Source: Glandiceps talaboti (lineage: Eukaryota > Hemichordata > Enteropneusta > Spengelidae). Taken from it: a DNA stretch of 64,000 nt. The position numbers and the translations under genes were made by a program. Where the stretch lies: contig NC_135551.1 of assembly GCF_964340395.1 (NCBI RefSeq), positions 8,723,379 to 8,787,378 of the forward strand, written 5' to 3'. The notes beneath the pieces are model-generated. The model saw only the letters and a program-made list of their open reading frames with translations. It was not told where the DNA came from and did not search any database. Below, piece by piece: positions 34,209 to 47,151 of this stretch (its first letter is position 1; every line of letters starts with the position of its first letter).

Positions 34209-34640
34209 TTAACCCCGGTACACCCCTTTACACGATGGCGTGCATTGGCTCTGTTTAATAATGCAGAAACCAATATTAAAAACACTGCAAACGCTGCATT
34301 AGGCCCGAACAATGTCTCTGGTCAGTGCGCGCATGACATAAATACCCCGCGTCGATCAATTTTCATTGCATTTGTCCAGCCCATGAGTTGAAGAGAGAAA
34401 ACAAATTGCCACTGTTTGAAATGTACTGGCAAATTTCGTTTTTTCCTTGCCTGTGTTTGTACATGTTGTACTGAACTTTACCCATGAATACAAATTCATG
34501 TTTTATAAACACATCAAGAAGATTATGCACACAAATTGACGTTTTACAGGCACACACAAACACACTCACATATATATTATTTCTCACTTAAATGCCAATA
34601 CGCATGCATACCCAAAATAAGTAGGATCGTAGCATATGTG
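34209..34640. repeat. Dispersed repeat family R30, copy 3 (head part)
   Basis: Matches 29938-30130 and then, directly joined, the part of copy 1 that starts GCCACTGTTTGAAA (30335 on). The joining deletes about 200 bases relative to copy 1. The rest of this copy appears at 35890-36440 after an interruption of about 1.25 kb. Confidence 0.75.
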
Positions 34641-35889
34641 GACATACTGTTATGGTAAGCAAATATAATATTTGTCCAATATAAAAAGAAGTTATGAATG
34701 CAATGAAAATGTGAATTTTACGAATAAAAATATGATTTTATAAAGTAGATTTATTGAGTATTCAAACACATAACCTGCCATCATTTTACTTTGAAAAAAT
34801 TTCCCAACTAGACACCAAAAGTGATATCCAGCACCAAATACCAAGGCAATTGGTCTGTTTTTTTTTCCTTTATAAGCCAAGAAAACACCACAATACAAGA
34901 CATTGGCATTGATCTGGCGTTTTTCGAGTTTAAGTCGTCCACTTACACATACACACAAAAAGACTGACAGTTGGACAGACACCGCCTACAGCACTAATGA
35001 ACCTTATCAGTTCAGTTGAGCTAAACATTTTATTTTGACCCCAAATTTGCATATTACACTCTCAAATAACTTGTTTATATGTCTACTTCTTGTAGACATT
35101 CTATATAAAAGGCTTGGTTACCTTGCGTCCCTGTAAATACCTAACATGGCATAGTGTTACAAGTGTTTATTGGACTATAAACAAACGTTAAACGTGAATC
35201 AAATGAAAACACTTGACAAGGTGCTGAGGTCACATTGATTAATGAGACAACACGATAGGTCGGGTCATGACATGTTGTTCTGTGTCGTTAAGTAGAGATC
35301 ACAAGTGTCACATTGAGTGATATATTACAACTTAGATGATATCAGCTGCTATAGTCGTGTGGGTGTTATTAAGCTATTGTTTTCTGAATTTAATTAACTG
35401 TATTTTATAATTATTTTTCTCTTAATCGTGTTTGTATCATGAAATGAAGGATTTCTTATTGTAATTTAAATACAAATGTGTGAAGCAGATATACACTGGA
35501 GGGTTTGCCATGTACCGTCAGTTGGAGAAGTGCGGGCACACCAGACTTCCAACAAACGTAAATCTCGACTTCTTGTGAGATTGTTTGTTTATCCCCTGAA
35601 GCAGTCCGAACAAAGAATCAGGTACCAAGAAGTGTGGAATTCAGTATTGAATGCGATTGGAACGGATCTGACACAGATCTGAGAGCTGTCATGAAGTTTT
35701 GAGATATGTCACCTGCTTAATAATGGGGCTATTATTAAATAAACATCACGGCTCCAAAAAACTTTGACATTTGATATATGTACAAAATATATAACAAAGG
35801 GTGTAGTCTATTGATGGAAACTGTAATATTCACTCTATCGTAAGTGCTTGTATTGTAATTGTCCCACAACTCCTTTAAGAACTTGGTTA
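34641..35889. other. Sequence interrupting R30 copy 3; no supported gene
   Basis: 34690-35025 resembles the GACAG...TTGAGCTAA dispersed repeat of 10130 and 11400 in its last 100 bases. A 68-codon frame at 35476-35682 has no motif or splice context. I see nothing else. Confidence 0.45.
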
Positions 35890-36440
35890 CGTGAAGTTGT
35901 TAGTCATTCTGCATTTCGGGCTGTTACAGAATACCGCCACCTGATTGTGGGTTCAATATTACTGAGCCGAGAAGGAAGTTGGGCGTCTAAAAAACAAGCC
36001 AGTCTTTAACGTGTTAATTAAGTATATGCTGTGAGCTGTTGTTCAGCGACCAAATGACGACTCACTCATGTTATGATGCTGTGTTATTCTTCAAATCATA
36101 CTCTGTTCGTCTTGAGAAGGGTTCAAATTTAAATAATCATTTCATTAGCAACAACACATATTTCTTTTAGATACCTTTGTCTCGTTTGTTTTTTAGACTT
36201 CAACTTCCTGCTTCGCTTAGTAGAGGTCGAAGGTTGCGTTATTTGTTTCGCAACAATAAAACTCACGACTACCCATTTCAGTTAAACAAGTTCAGCAGCT
36301 GAGGGAAAACCACATGATAGATAGAACGAGTGTTACAGTTAACGTTAAAAGTCTAAGGCACCCTTTCTTATCTATGCTGCACAAATTTTACGTTTCAAAG
36401 TGTGTTTCCGCCGGGATATGTATTAAAACAGGTACAACAG
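35890..36440. repeat. Dispersed repeat family R30, copy 3 (tail part)
   Basis: Matches 30585-31120 and 31725-32260: TTTCG.GCTGTTACAGAA, GTTGCGTTATTTGTTTCGCA, AAGTTCAGCAGCTGAGGG and TGTTTCCGCCGGGATA. Confidence 0.8.
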
Positions 36441-38061
36441 CCCATTACAATTCTGCCGATGCTAAAAGTAACACCTTTTAGCACCTTCTTACACCTGTAC
36501 CTATATGGTGAATAACGCCACCAGCCTATGCTTTGGGGCTATGTGTAAATAAAACTTGTTTGTCTAAACTAAGCATCTTGCTGGAACTCGTTGACACCTC
36601 TCAATCCGATAATGGTCAGTAGTTGTACCTCACATCACAGACAAGAAACTGTGTTCCTTGTCTGTGCTCAGATGTTGTACCATGGCTCACAGTCCTGCTT
36701 GCAGACGGTGCACGCGTTTCGCTCAACACCGTCCTACGAAAAGTAACCGTCCTATAGCGAGTGCGAAAACAAAATACTTTCGCACCAATAACAAAATAAT
36801 TACATATAATTTTTTTTATAAAGCTATCAAATATTAGCAATCTGTCGAATATGTACTCATTTTACATCTTTTTGACGATAGTAGTCGCTGGTACGATCAC
36901 AAAAGGTGTCGAAATCGGAACTTTTCCAGTTCCGACTGATTTCAAAGTCCCGCCTTACAAACTCCGCCACATTTGATCGGGCGTCCGCTTGGGCATAAAT
37001 TTTACGATTGAACTTGTGATTTCGGGATTTCTGGTCCCCCGGACTGGGACTAGTACTTTTGTAGCCAAGGCGAGGTAAAATTACTAAATAGTCGATTTAT
37101 TGCTGATATTTGAACACAGATGCGTTAAATCTTTAGTTACTACTATACTAGCATTTCAGGTAAGCCCAGGTTTCACAACTGTCTCTTTGTAGGCGACTTA
37201 CTCCGTATGCAAGCAGGGCGACAATGACCCTCAGACCACTAGTGGTCAACCGGTCTGAGATGGATCATAGACCCTACGAAATGGATGTAGCCTAGTAGAA
37301 ATGTCTGTATTTGTGAACAGTAAGGAATGTCTCTCAGATAGACTGTGTCCATGACTGTACAATGTTGTGTCAATCAAGGCCTCTTCGCAGGTTTGTGAAA
37401 ATGATGCTGGGGACTAATCTCCATTTCAAAAAGGGAAGTTTTTCTAACTGAAAAGGGTGTTTGTCCTGAATGTTCGATAACTTGCATTTCCGTCATTTTC
37501 TCGTCTCTGTTAATTTTAGCGACGAAGGGATATGATATTCCATAGAACGCCTTTTGTTTTATCAATTACAAACAATAGCATGTGAAGGGCGATATAATGT
37601 TGCCTTGTCCGAGAAACGGGAAGTACACTAGCTGTTTTCACTTCACTGCTCACACTTACATTGAAGAGCTATGTAGTCAGTAATCTTGGCTAGTCTATTC
37701 TATTGTCAAACAGAATTTTCCCTCAAATTCAACATCACTGTCAGAATATATTCGAGAAAGGTTTACAACGTTTAAACTTTATTCATCCTGGATCCAATAG
37801 CAAGTGTACATTCTTTGATCACGGATTTGCGAGTGCAAAACATTATAAAACTTAAAAGCACGGGACAGCAATTTTGTGTTCCTTGTCTGTGTAACCTCAG
37901 ATCACTGAAAATATTCATTAGTGGTCTGAGTCTGAGTTGGAACACATCTCCGTTTATAGTGCTAGTTGTGTGTATTCACTAAGCCGTTTCAATATAATAA
38001 TCATATGGATGTTTTATTTTCAACATCACGCAAACCATTGGCCTCTTTTCATGGTAGCGAT
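36441..38061. other. Intergenic, no supported gene
   Basis: A small hairpin around 37231-37260 (CTCAGACCACTAGTGGTC ... GGTCTGAG). Short frames on both strands lack motifs. Confidence 0.5.
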
Positions 38062-38223
38062 TGGTCTATCTGCTAGACCTCGGATGTTCTTCCAATACAA
38101 TACGACACACGACCGAACATCGCTATCGAGGATGGAACATCCAAGGCAAGCCCTAACTGCGAACTTCGTTCGCTTATAGTAATTAGTATCGAAAGAAAGC
38201 ACGAACATCTAGCAGCAAGATTA
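38062..38223. mobile_element. MITE of the TAGTCT family with perfect 9-bp TSD
   Basis: Left end TGGTCTATCTGCTAGACCT and right end ATCTAGCAGCAAGATTA form the terminal inverted repeats. The 9-mer GGTAGCGAT flanks on both sides (38053-38061, 38224-38232). Related to 12309 and 38675; the internal sequence differs in length. Confidence 0.9.
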
Positions 38224-38674
38224 GGTAGCGATTTGACAGACGCCAACAAAATCGAATTTTAGACTCTAATATTACTCTTCGCACGTACAGAGTACTTTTT
38301 ATAGGATAATATCATAAAAAGTGAATCAGAGCAAGCATCTAACCTAGAGTCTAAAATCAGATTTTATCCGATAATGGATATTTGTGTAATGTCGCGTCTT
38401 CATGGGGTCAGGTGTAAAAAAGACGGGTCAAAGTTTGGAAATGTGCACTCAGAAAACTGCGACACAACTGCTGACAGAGAGTTCTCAAATCATATTTCAG
38501 AGCTAAGGTGGCTATTGTCCTGCGTGTTCATTATAAAGCGGCCAAGTTCGCGTCACAATTTGTAAAATAACGCTACGACATTATACTAAACAATAAAGAA
38601 TAAATAAGCCTTTGAAGTTTCTGTGCTCCTACTATAAATACTTCCTATGAATCTGGCCACAGCTACTCATGTCC

Positions 38675-38789
38675 TAGTCTAGCTGCTAGACCTCAGGTGT
38701 TATTCCGAATTTACAATACGACAAGGATGGGCGTTCGCCGTCACAGCGAACTTCGTCGGGAGAAGCCCGAACGTCTAGCAGCAAGACAA
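38675..38789. mobile_element. MITE of the TAGTCT family, short copy
   Basis: Left end TAGTCTAGCTGCTAGACCTC with GGTGTTATTCC; right end GGGAGAAGCCCGAACGTCTAGCAGCAAGACA. I see no clean target duplication. It lies only about 450 bases from the copy at 38062. Confidence 0.82.
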
Positions 38790-38984
38790 CCTCTTTCTAT
38801 AGTGGTCTGAGCGCACCATGCATACAATGAAAAGATGGAAAAGAAGATTATGCAAATACCCGACACTTCTTTATTTCTGTTGATATAGATGATGAGGCCA
38901 ATTAACACATTTCTAACAGCTTAGCATATTAACTAACCTCGGATTTTCGAGGTTGGGAAGTTCTCAATTGGTCATACTTTAGCA

Positions 38985-39350
38985 TCGGAGAGAATTATAA
39001 TGCCCATTTCAACACTTCGGTGACGGGCCCAACCGTATCTCCAAGCTTAACAACAGGTCTGGGATCGATATCTGAGTAAAATTTTTGAATGTGAATTTAT
39101 TTTGACATAGTGCTAATAGTAATTGACAGCGACCTCTAGCGTCACCTAGTGTTATTCCCTATACCAAGTCATCATGCAAAGAGTCATGTTTTTGCCAATT
39201 AGTGTATGTTTATACAAGCATAGCCAAAATCTTAACATAGTAGGTGCCTTAACAATGAAAGTTATGAACTGATACTATTTTATTTTGTTCTAGACCACTC
39301 AAACCCAAACTCAGTTTAAAAAAACTAAAGAACATGAGGTTTCCATGATG
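38985..39350. repeat. Dispersed repeat family R30, copy 4 (3' end only)
   Basis: Matches 32265-32620: TTTCAACACTTC..TGACGGG, GTATCTCCAAGCTT, CAGGTCTGGGATCGATATCTGAGTAA, ATTCCCTATACCAAGTCAT and AACATGAGGTTTCCATG. Confidence 0.8.
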
Positions 39351-39825
39351 TAATTTGAATATCACGGCTAAAGTGCCGCAGGCGCCTTCGATAATTAGGG
39401 GGGGGGGGGTGTTTGGAAACCTGTCCAAGGGTAGGGTCATATATATTTTAGAAACCCGCCCGGGGAGGGGGGTCACATTTTAAGATGACTTATTCTTGTA
39501 AAATGCACTCTGCACTTTTTCGAACAAGTCTACAATTCTGAATGAAACCACACATGTCCCTTCAAACTAAGGCTCATATATTTAGCTAAACTGTATGTAG
39601 TTACAATTTACTGTTTCCCACATGCCAAATTCCGGTGGTGGCAGTCGCTGGATGGGTGGGTACTCATGCCTGTTAGCACACTTTCAAATGTACACCTTTT
39701 TGATGAAAAACACACCCTTTTTTAATGAATGTAGGAGAAAATCATATCAAAATACACCACATTATTTCCGAAATCCGAGAGGTTTTACCTTCAAGGACAC
39801 CTAATCCATACATTGCAGGTACACT

Positions 39826-40008
39826 GTTTGCGTTTCATGCAGTGTTCGGTTTTTGAGAAGGGGTGGACACATTTTGTCACGGATTGGGCGCCCACTCGTT
39901 TTACATATTGAATGTCGAAAAGCAACTAAGCAAAAAGGACATAACTGCTTATGTCTCATGCAGTCTTCGGGTTTTGAGAAGGGGTGGACGCAATTTGTCA
40001 CGGATTGT
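39826..40008. repeat. Two-copy tandem repeat, period 120
   Basis: The segment with TTTTGAGAAGGGGTGGAC and TTTGTCACGGATTG occurs at 39826-39888 and again at 39946-40008 with a few substitutions. The spacer is not repeated. No gene. Confidence 0.75.
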
Positions 40009-40115
40009 TTGCCCTAATGTTTGAATTCTGTTTAGCATAGCAAGTGTGCTGACCTTTGGTGATACAGGAACACACACAATACACTTCCTTAATTTGGATT
40101 TACCATGTGTACAAT

Positions 40116-40203
40116 TAGTATCGCTGCTCGACTTGTGACTATCGTCTGAAAGCTTTGCAAGCAGAGTGGTGAAGCCGCTAGAAGAGAGGGACTTTAGTCT
40201 AAA
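40116..40203. mobile_element. Relic half of the 3547-type foldback MITE
   Basis: TAGTATCGCTGCTCGACTTGTGACTATCGTC and the following GCAAGCAGAGTGGTGAAGCCGCTAGAAGAG match, with many changes, the left arm and loop of 3547-3634. The right arm is missing or unrecognisable. It marks an older wave of the same family. Confidence 0.6.
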
Positions 40204-41120
40204 CTCAGCCTGTGTCCCTTTAATGTTTTATTGTTTTAAAGAAAAAGTTAGCCAGTGTTTTAAAGTAGGGAGGTTGGGAACACAAATCAAAGAATTCCAT
40301 ATTTTTTCTTCAATATGACTGATAATGTTATGCCTTAGTATTATTATTATAGTACAAGTAGGATAATGTCTACAAGCATACTTATAAGTTAATGTTACGA
40401 ACTGATTTGTTAGCCTCACCCTTCAAAATATTGATGGTTCAATTTGCACTAAAATGACACGTTCGTCTGCACTATGAGGAAAATACACTTGGATGTTGGT
40501 TTGTTTTTGTTATAGCCTATGAAATTTAGTGAGATTGTTGTCGAGAATGAGATTGAATCATACCGTGTAGCACCCCTTGTGTTCACTCCCCTGTTACAGC
40601 TATTGTTTCCCACAGCCATGTACCATAGCTGTGAACACCCATGCACCAGCTATCACTGTTATTTTAACCAATTTTATGGCCCTTTCATGCTCATTATTGC
40701 ATAAAAACATCCATATAAACCAGCAACACTTCTCTATTTAGTTATAGCCCAATTTTAGCCCTTCTATATGTATAATTCACTTATTCACGTATCGACCCAA
40801 ATCTCGTTTGATCTTTAACATAGACGGAGGAAAATCAGCGCAATAATAATGCTAACCTTAACCAAAACATTTTTAGTCAACATAGTCACAATACACCTGT
40901 TATGAATTTGTGTTTAAAATTGTTCCAAATGAAGGACCCTTGAGTTCCAGACATAATGCTGTTTTTTGCATGTCACCAAACACCCATTATTACAGTATTA
41001 TAATAATTCATATAGGTGCAAAGACAAGAGATACTATACTTTTCATAAATGTAGAGACGTGATTCAAGTAGCATCCTTTGTTTTGTAGTATAGTTATATT
41101 TGTCGAACGCCTGCCAGCTG
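40204..41120. other. Intergenic, no supported gene
   Basis: AT-rich, with short unconvincing frames on both strands. Confidence 0.5.
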
Positions 41121-43980
41121 GATTATCATTATTAAACATACAAATAAAAAGACAAGACAAAGAAAACAATAAAATGTAACACAAGTGAAAACCTTCCATA
41201 AATTAAAGTCTAAAAAGTACAAAAAGCACTAACAAAGAATCGAGCTAAAGTGTTTCCAAAAGTCAGAATGGAAATAGGAATCGGAATGTACACAACTGTA
41301 AATAACAGTATTCTTGCTGTCCATTAAACGTTCACAAAATGTAAATAACAACTTACGTTGCAATGAAGTAAAATTGAGGATATTCCTAATTACAAAATTA
41401 TGACATACTACCATCACGTTTAAGATAAAAAATCAAACGAACGCATTATGATAGGCCACTTTCAAGGTGGATATCTGTTCAGTGCTATAGTTACACCATA
41501 CGTTAATACAATACATACTATACAGGAAACTTTTAAAAAGGGTACATTTCATATTTTGAGAGCAATGACGGAAGTTACGTACGATCACATTGGCTCGAGC
41601 ATATACACAACGAAGCTGTCTTTGTATATCTGCGTTGTCCTCCCCTGATGAAGACACATTATAACCTAGGTACTTTTAGTACTCACAAACTAGAGAGGTT
41701 TGCCATATAGCAATACGTGGGGAATTCTACCCTGTTTCCAAGACTTCGGAAAAGTAGCCATACATTCTGTTTTGGTAGTATGAAAGAGAATATCGTGGTC
41801 ATTTCCATAATGCTCGCAAATACCTATCAATTTACGCAATGCTTTCGCTGAAGGACAGATCAAAACTAGATCATCTACATAGAATAGGTGGTTTATGACA
41901 GTGTTTACCAAGTAACATCCAGCACGGGCCGACTGAATCTTCGTACTTAAATCATCGACATATACAGCAGAAAGCTTAGGTGAAATAATGCTACCTTGTC
42001 GCACACCATTACTAACATTGAAGGGGTTTGACACTGCAGAAGCCCAACGTACAGAAAATAATTGTTTACTTTACCAATAATGTAAAATGCGGGCTATAAA
42101 TGATGGAATGCCCATATAAATCAATTTTCTAAATAATGTCCAATGATTAATTCTATCAAAAGCCTTTGTAGCGTCCATGCAACACAAAAATACAGGTGTA
42201 TTATGTCTCTTGTAAAAATCCATAATTTCTTTGAGTACAAAAATACACATATCTGTAGAGTGATTACTTTTAAATCCAAATTGTAGATCGCTGGTTTCAA
42301 TTAAAGTTACAATACGTGATAAAATACACAATTCCAACAATTTCGAAATGACCGTTACCAATGCGATAGGCCTATAATTATCCGCTGATGTAAGGTCCTT
42401 AGATTTGTCTTTCACAATGGGACAAATAACTGCATGCTTAAACATCTCTGGTAAAAAACCATGGATGAAAAAGCTAGTAAAACACAAGCTCAAAATAACA
42501 GTAACAGTAACAATAGGGTCAGCATAAATCAGGTGCCATCATTACCACATGCTTTTGCCTTTTCAAGTTTGTTTACACACTCTTTAATCTCATTGGCAGT
42601 AACCACCATTGCATCATGAAAATCAACTCTGTCAAACGAGGACAAAACAAATGCTTTATCACAACTGTTTTTGACAGAATTAAGTAGACTCTCATAAATG
42701 CTTTTTCCACATGTTTGCTGTATTTCCATGACCATTATAACCACCCACACTGGTTGGAAGATTGGAATGGTCACTTATCGTAATATGCACTGAATTCCAA
42801 AACTTACGTGAACCCCCAAGTGTTAAGGTATTGGCCATGGCATCAGCCCTAGCTTTACCCTCATCTCTTTTACATGATCTAAGGGCCTGTTTAAATTTAG
42901 TACGGGTTTTCCACATGAGTCCAAACAATGGGCCTGATTTGGGTCGGACATTTACCACCCAAATTTTGAAAGCATCCCGAGCAGCATTATGAAAGTTACG
43001 CACATGCTCATTCCATTCGGAAACAACATTGAAACCAGATTCATTGAACGTTGAAGTAGGAATACAATTGTTGGCAGCTGATTTAAGACATGTAACGATA
43101 TTCGTGTAAAACGTCTGTAACCAACGCAGGTGGCCAACGTTCTTACAATTCGGATCACGACACACAAAAACTTCACTGGGCATTTCAAGATTGCGTAATA
43201 AATGGTCAGTTAGATTCTTATAGGTGCATAAATTATGTGGCGTGGCTTTAACTCCAATTAGTTGTACTATTGCTGTGGTTGCACATATTGTGCTGAATAG
43301 GTTCAGCATGAACTTAACCACCTGTTTTTATACTGCCACATAAAGGAAAGTGATCAGAAGAAATAAAACCGTAAAGAATACGAAAATCGGAAATGGCATT
43401 GTGTACCGTATGGGTATTTACTATATGGTCTTATCAACATGTACTACCATGAGCTTCACTGATGTAAGTGAAATTATCACCACCTTTATCTAGCTTTTCG
43501 AAATCAGAAATATGCAAATTATTAACACGACAAAAAATGTCAAGCTCATTGCCGAATAGTGTACCCAAGTTGGAGTTGAAATCTCCAATAATAACATTAG
43601 CAGTTTGTACATCATCAACGATGTTTTTGATTTTTGCTAGATAAGACAAATAACTGTCATAATTGTAATTTGAACAAGTCGGAAGATAAACACATATAAT
43701 AAACAGTCTTGCTGTAGACATGATGATTTCTACACCTAAGAGCCTAGTGTCATCTAGATACTTTATAGTGACATTGTGTCCCAATGACTTACGCCACATG
43801 ATAGCAACACCACCATATGGGCGTCCTACGTGAAAACGAGAACTGTCATCGATGGCAGAAACTCCGCAGGCGTTGAAGTCCCTGTGAACCCTAGCGAGAG
43901 TTCCACTTTGGTCAACCAATGTTCTTGAATAAGAACGACGACGTGACGCCCTCAACGGTCTTTACAATGTACCACGGCCA
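41121..43980 (-). pseudogene. Frameshifted LINE: endonuclease and reverse transcriptase
   Basis: From high to low coordinates the minus strand gives an EEP endonuclease (RPYGGVAIMWRKSL, FIICVYLPTCSNYNYDSY, TANVIIGDFNSNLG; about 43434-43900) and a linker (GGSRKFWNSV; about 42700-43300). The reverse transcriptase follows, with NYRPIALVTVISKLLE, LQFGFKSNHSTDMC, CCMDATKAFDRINHW, NGVRQGSIISPKLSAVYVDD and HLFYVDDLVLICPS (about 41690-42490). A C-terminal region (AHNIVRNFRHCS-like, then SMYCINVWCNY) runs to about 41229. YVDD is the catalytic aspartate pair. At least four frame changes or gaps make it inactive. The 3' end near 41121 reads TTTAATAATGATAAT, like the tail of the related fragment at 60560-61148. 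Clade probably CR1/L2-like. Confidence 0.85.
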
Positions 43981-44249
43981 GCTGTTCGCCAGTTGGCAAA
44001 TGGCACACCAACATCAGGGTTGACGAGACATCCCAAGCGACGAATACCGACACTCGGACACTGGATAAGGAAGATTGAACAAGAGACCTTTGCTGCTACT
44101 AGTATTACTTTAGTGTGACTACACATGTGTGTAAGTGTGTTGGTGTGATAACTGATGTGACCCATAAATATATTGGTTGGACTACAAGTCGTGCAAATAA
44201 CCAAGGGGGAATTTACCTCACTGGCGCTGCGACTTTTTTGAGCTTGCCT

Positions 44250-44430
44250 TGGAAATCATTTATATTACTACGTGGCGAAGTAATTTATTCAGTTACTGTC
44301 TTTGTCCTGTATAATTTAGTTTTCAGCAATCCCCCTTGCAGTTTTTTGATTAGTTACAACTTTATTTAAAGTCGTACACTGATTAAGCACCTAGGGAGTT
44401 TTCGTTTCTAAATTATCAGAATTTCGATTA
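44250..44430. repeat. Dispersed repeat, second copy of 33690-34150 type
   Basis: See 33690-34150 for the shared blocks. It is followed by a 64-codon frame (44492-44686, reading HWPSVFDVAGVFRFKSANGS) that I cannot assign. Confidence 0.6.
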
Positions 44431-45033
44431 ATTTCCAAATTGTGCAAATATTCTAATACAGATATTATAGCACATTTCATTAGCGTATTGCATGTCATCT
44501 CTTGAGTCGAGTTCATGTCCGGCGACCAATTGTATGTACCCACTACATTGGCCGTCCGTATTTGATGTGGCTGGGGTTTTCCGCTTTAAATCTGCCAATG
44601 GATCTGTGAAACATTCCTGGACTGATTATGTTGTGGGGTATTGTGCCTCCCAACGGACACTGTGTAGTGAACCCAAACTAAATTAAATCTTACATTAACC
44701 TTCTTGTCGATGAATTTTTAGAACTCTCAGAATGCAGACTATTTAATGAATATCAAGGAGCACCATTTCACCGTAAGGTTAAGGTGGAGATGCAGAAAAA
44801 AATCATTATTTTGACCATTTTTGAGATTATGTGCTCTTTTGCCATAATAAATATTCTTCTATCAACCAGAGAAAACTGGACTGGGTTTGAGTTTTGCAAA
44901 TCCCGAAAAATCATGAAATAAAAGAAGTAAATAAATGCACGAGTACCGAAATGCCGGAAGAAGCCCCTAAAAACCCACGATATTTGCATAAAAAGAAGTC
45001 AACGAGGTCAACCACTACACGCATGCTCAGATC

Positions 45034-45867
45034 ATGCGCTACCCTACACAGACAAGCAAAACATCATGGCAGCAACTAATGCTATCCAAAGCGGAAAAAA
45101 GGCGTCCAAAGCGTAACTCGAATCCCATGTCAGAAGAAAAAAGATTGATGTTGAAAGTCTCTGAGAAAGGATCGTACTATAATCAGCACTTCTCTTCAAA
45201 CGAGTACGAATCAAACGATGAGCAAAAAAGTGAAGCCGAAGATGTCATCGATGAGCAAGTCAGGACAGCTGACAGTGTTGCCACTGCGAAAGTGAAACAT
45301 GAACGACCATCGTACGACGGTGTCGATGTTCATGAAACACTTCGTGTCGTAGATAATCAAATGATCAACGAAGCACTGAAGTCATCTTCTCTGTGCAATT
45401 CGTGCAAGAAAGGTTTCTTGTCAATCGGCGAAACAAACAAGCATGGTTGGGGCAGTCATTTTTGCTTTGAGTGCTCAAATCCAAAGTGTAATCAGAACAT
45501 AGACTTTGTATCATCCAAGAAGAAGGGAAAGGTCTTTGAGGTAAATAGAAAGATGGTCCTTGGAATGAGGGCAATAGGTAAGGGAAGAAGAGCAGCCCAA
45601 AAAGTGAGCTCGTATCTTGGTTTACCCACTCCAGTCTCCGACCACCCATACTCAAAACACGCCAAATTAATATCTGACGTCAGTGCTGACAAGCTGGAAG
45701 AAGAGTTCGTAGAGGCCGTGTCAGAATTACGAGCATTGAAAGAAGAATTGGGGAAGTTTCCTCTGAATCAGAGACTCTGAATGTACCAGTGTCCGTTGAT
45801 GGCTCCTGGATATCCCGAGGCTTTTCGTCACTTTATGGCTTCGTCAGTGTGATTTCAGTCGACACAG
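45034..45867 (+). pseudogene. Mutator-like transposase domain, N-terminal part, frameshifted
   Basis: An acidic, Ser/Glu-rich N-terminus leads into a zinc-binding-like segment (SLCNSCKKGFLS ... FCFECSNPKCNQNI), then VNRKMVLGMRAIGKGRRAAQ, YLGLPTPVS and, after a one-base frame change between about 45750 and 45780, NVPVSVDGSWISRGFSSLYG followed by VSVISVDTG. This arrangement matches the Mutator-like transposase domain family in animal genomes: CxxC pairs, an MR.IGKG helix, then the V.(V/L)DG(S/T)W..RG.(S/T)S catalytic-Asp block. The likely start is MSEEKRLM at 45127. It stops at a consensus donor (ACAG/GTATGT, 45867/45868) or is truncated; the expected GKVLD continuation is not seen. Together with the frameshift this suggests a dead copy. 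It could in principle have mobilised the 9-bp-TSD MITEs nearby, but no shared ends are visible. Confidence 0.75.
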
Positions 45868-46480
45868 GTATGTAATCTAAATCAAAATGAAAGTTTCATT
45901 CGAATGTGGCAATCTATGATCATACTTCTCGTTCGTCACTTGGTGTATCCTAATTTGTTTCTAAGTAAGCTTAGTTATCGAACAGCTGCCAGTCTATTTT
46001 TCAAAGGTAGTCGAAAGGGTTGTCACCTTTTCAACAATAGCCTTTTTTAATATTTTGTTTGTTGGCAATACCCCTCAATTTACACTTCGCATATGCGTAG
46101 TTACAGCTGTTTCCTTTCATTTCTCTTTTCAGTTTGTTTTACTTTCCATTACGTTTTGTCCTCGACTCCAGGAAGATCACCCCTTTTTCATATGAAAGGG
46201 TTTGGATCATACAGTAGATGTCACTGGTGTACTCTTCATGGAAATTTTGTTGTGAGGGGGAAGTTTTAAAGAAACACTTTTTTTTATCTCTTGCAATTTA
46301 TTGCATTACAATCATGGACTTAGTCAATGTGGTTTTAGAAATCGAAATGATGGGATCAGAGATCTTCAGATTAAACAATACTATAAATTTATTTTTAATA
46401 GGACAACAAAATAAATGTATTCTTGAGGTGGTATGACTTATATAAGACTTGTTGATAATATGTTTCTTCATTTCAGAGAG

Positions 46481-46662
46481 TGGTGTGTCTGTATGATATT
46501 GAGTGGACGGGGCAACAACGTATTGATCCTGTCAATTGTGCCAGAAGTGTTACGTCTAAGCTGATGCAATATCTTTCGACCAATTACAGCGAGACGCAGG
46601 ATGTGACTCACAGTGCCAATAATAAATCTTCAAGTAATCACTCACACCCATTGATGTACTAG
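46481..46662 (+). other. Exon-like open block, unassigned
   Basis: After a CTTCATTTCAG acceptor the frame reads VVCLYDIEWTGQQRIDPVNC and SKLMQYLSTNYSETQD before a stop. Acceptor AG at 46479-46480 would continue the phase of the transposase exon at 45867, but the protein does not resemble the usual continuation. Uncertain. Confidence 0.3.
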
Positions 46663-46799
46663 TCACAGAGTCAGAGTATGGAATGTTGTATCGTTCTACA
46701 GAAGGACTACAGACGACTTCCCAAAAAACTGTTGTCTGCCTCTCCAATAGATGCCAAGATAAAAGTGTACTGTTCATTAAAGATCAGTTCAGATGATGA

Positions 46800-47151
46800 G
46801 GTTTTGCAGGGAAGACAGTTTAATCAAGTGTGTGCATGGATGTTGCTGGAAAGCTAGGATGTGGCAGAAATAAAGTTTTTCTTCAGTCATTTCTTCAGCG
46901 GTAATAAAGGCACCTGGGACGAATTTCATTGGTATCCTGAAACATCTGTCGACCAGGAAAGTCAAATTCACTTCAAAGAAGATAGATTTGTCAAGACTGC
47001 TCCAGCTCCACTTTCTCAGTTGAGCTGTCCTCTTATAACAGCAGTAGAGGATGATAAAATCTGGTTTGTAAATAACAAATTCAAGGATCAAGCCTACTTT
47101 AAAGATAGACACCAAGTCAAAGTTATGTACTTTCAATATTTTTGGCTGTGA
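46800..47151 (+). other. Open block, unassigned (degenerate coding sequence?)
   Basis: A frame with protein-like composition: LQGRQFNQVCAWMLLES, a TAG, then VAEIKFFFSHFFSGNKGTWD, HWYPETSVDQESQIHFKEDR and LITAVEDDKIWFVNNKFKDQ before a stop. The codon pattern differs from the surrounding AT-rich noise and the TAG at 46857-46859 is the only break. I do not recognise it; it may be part of the mobile element at 45034. Confidence 0.35.
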
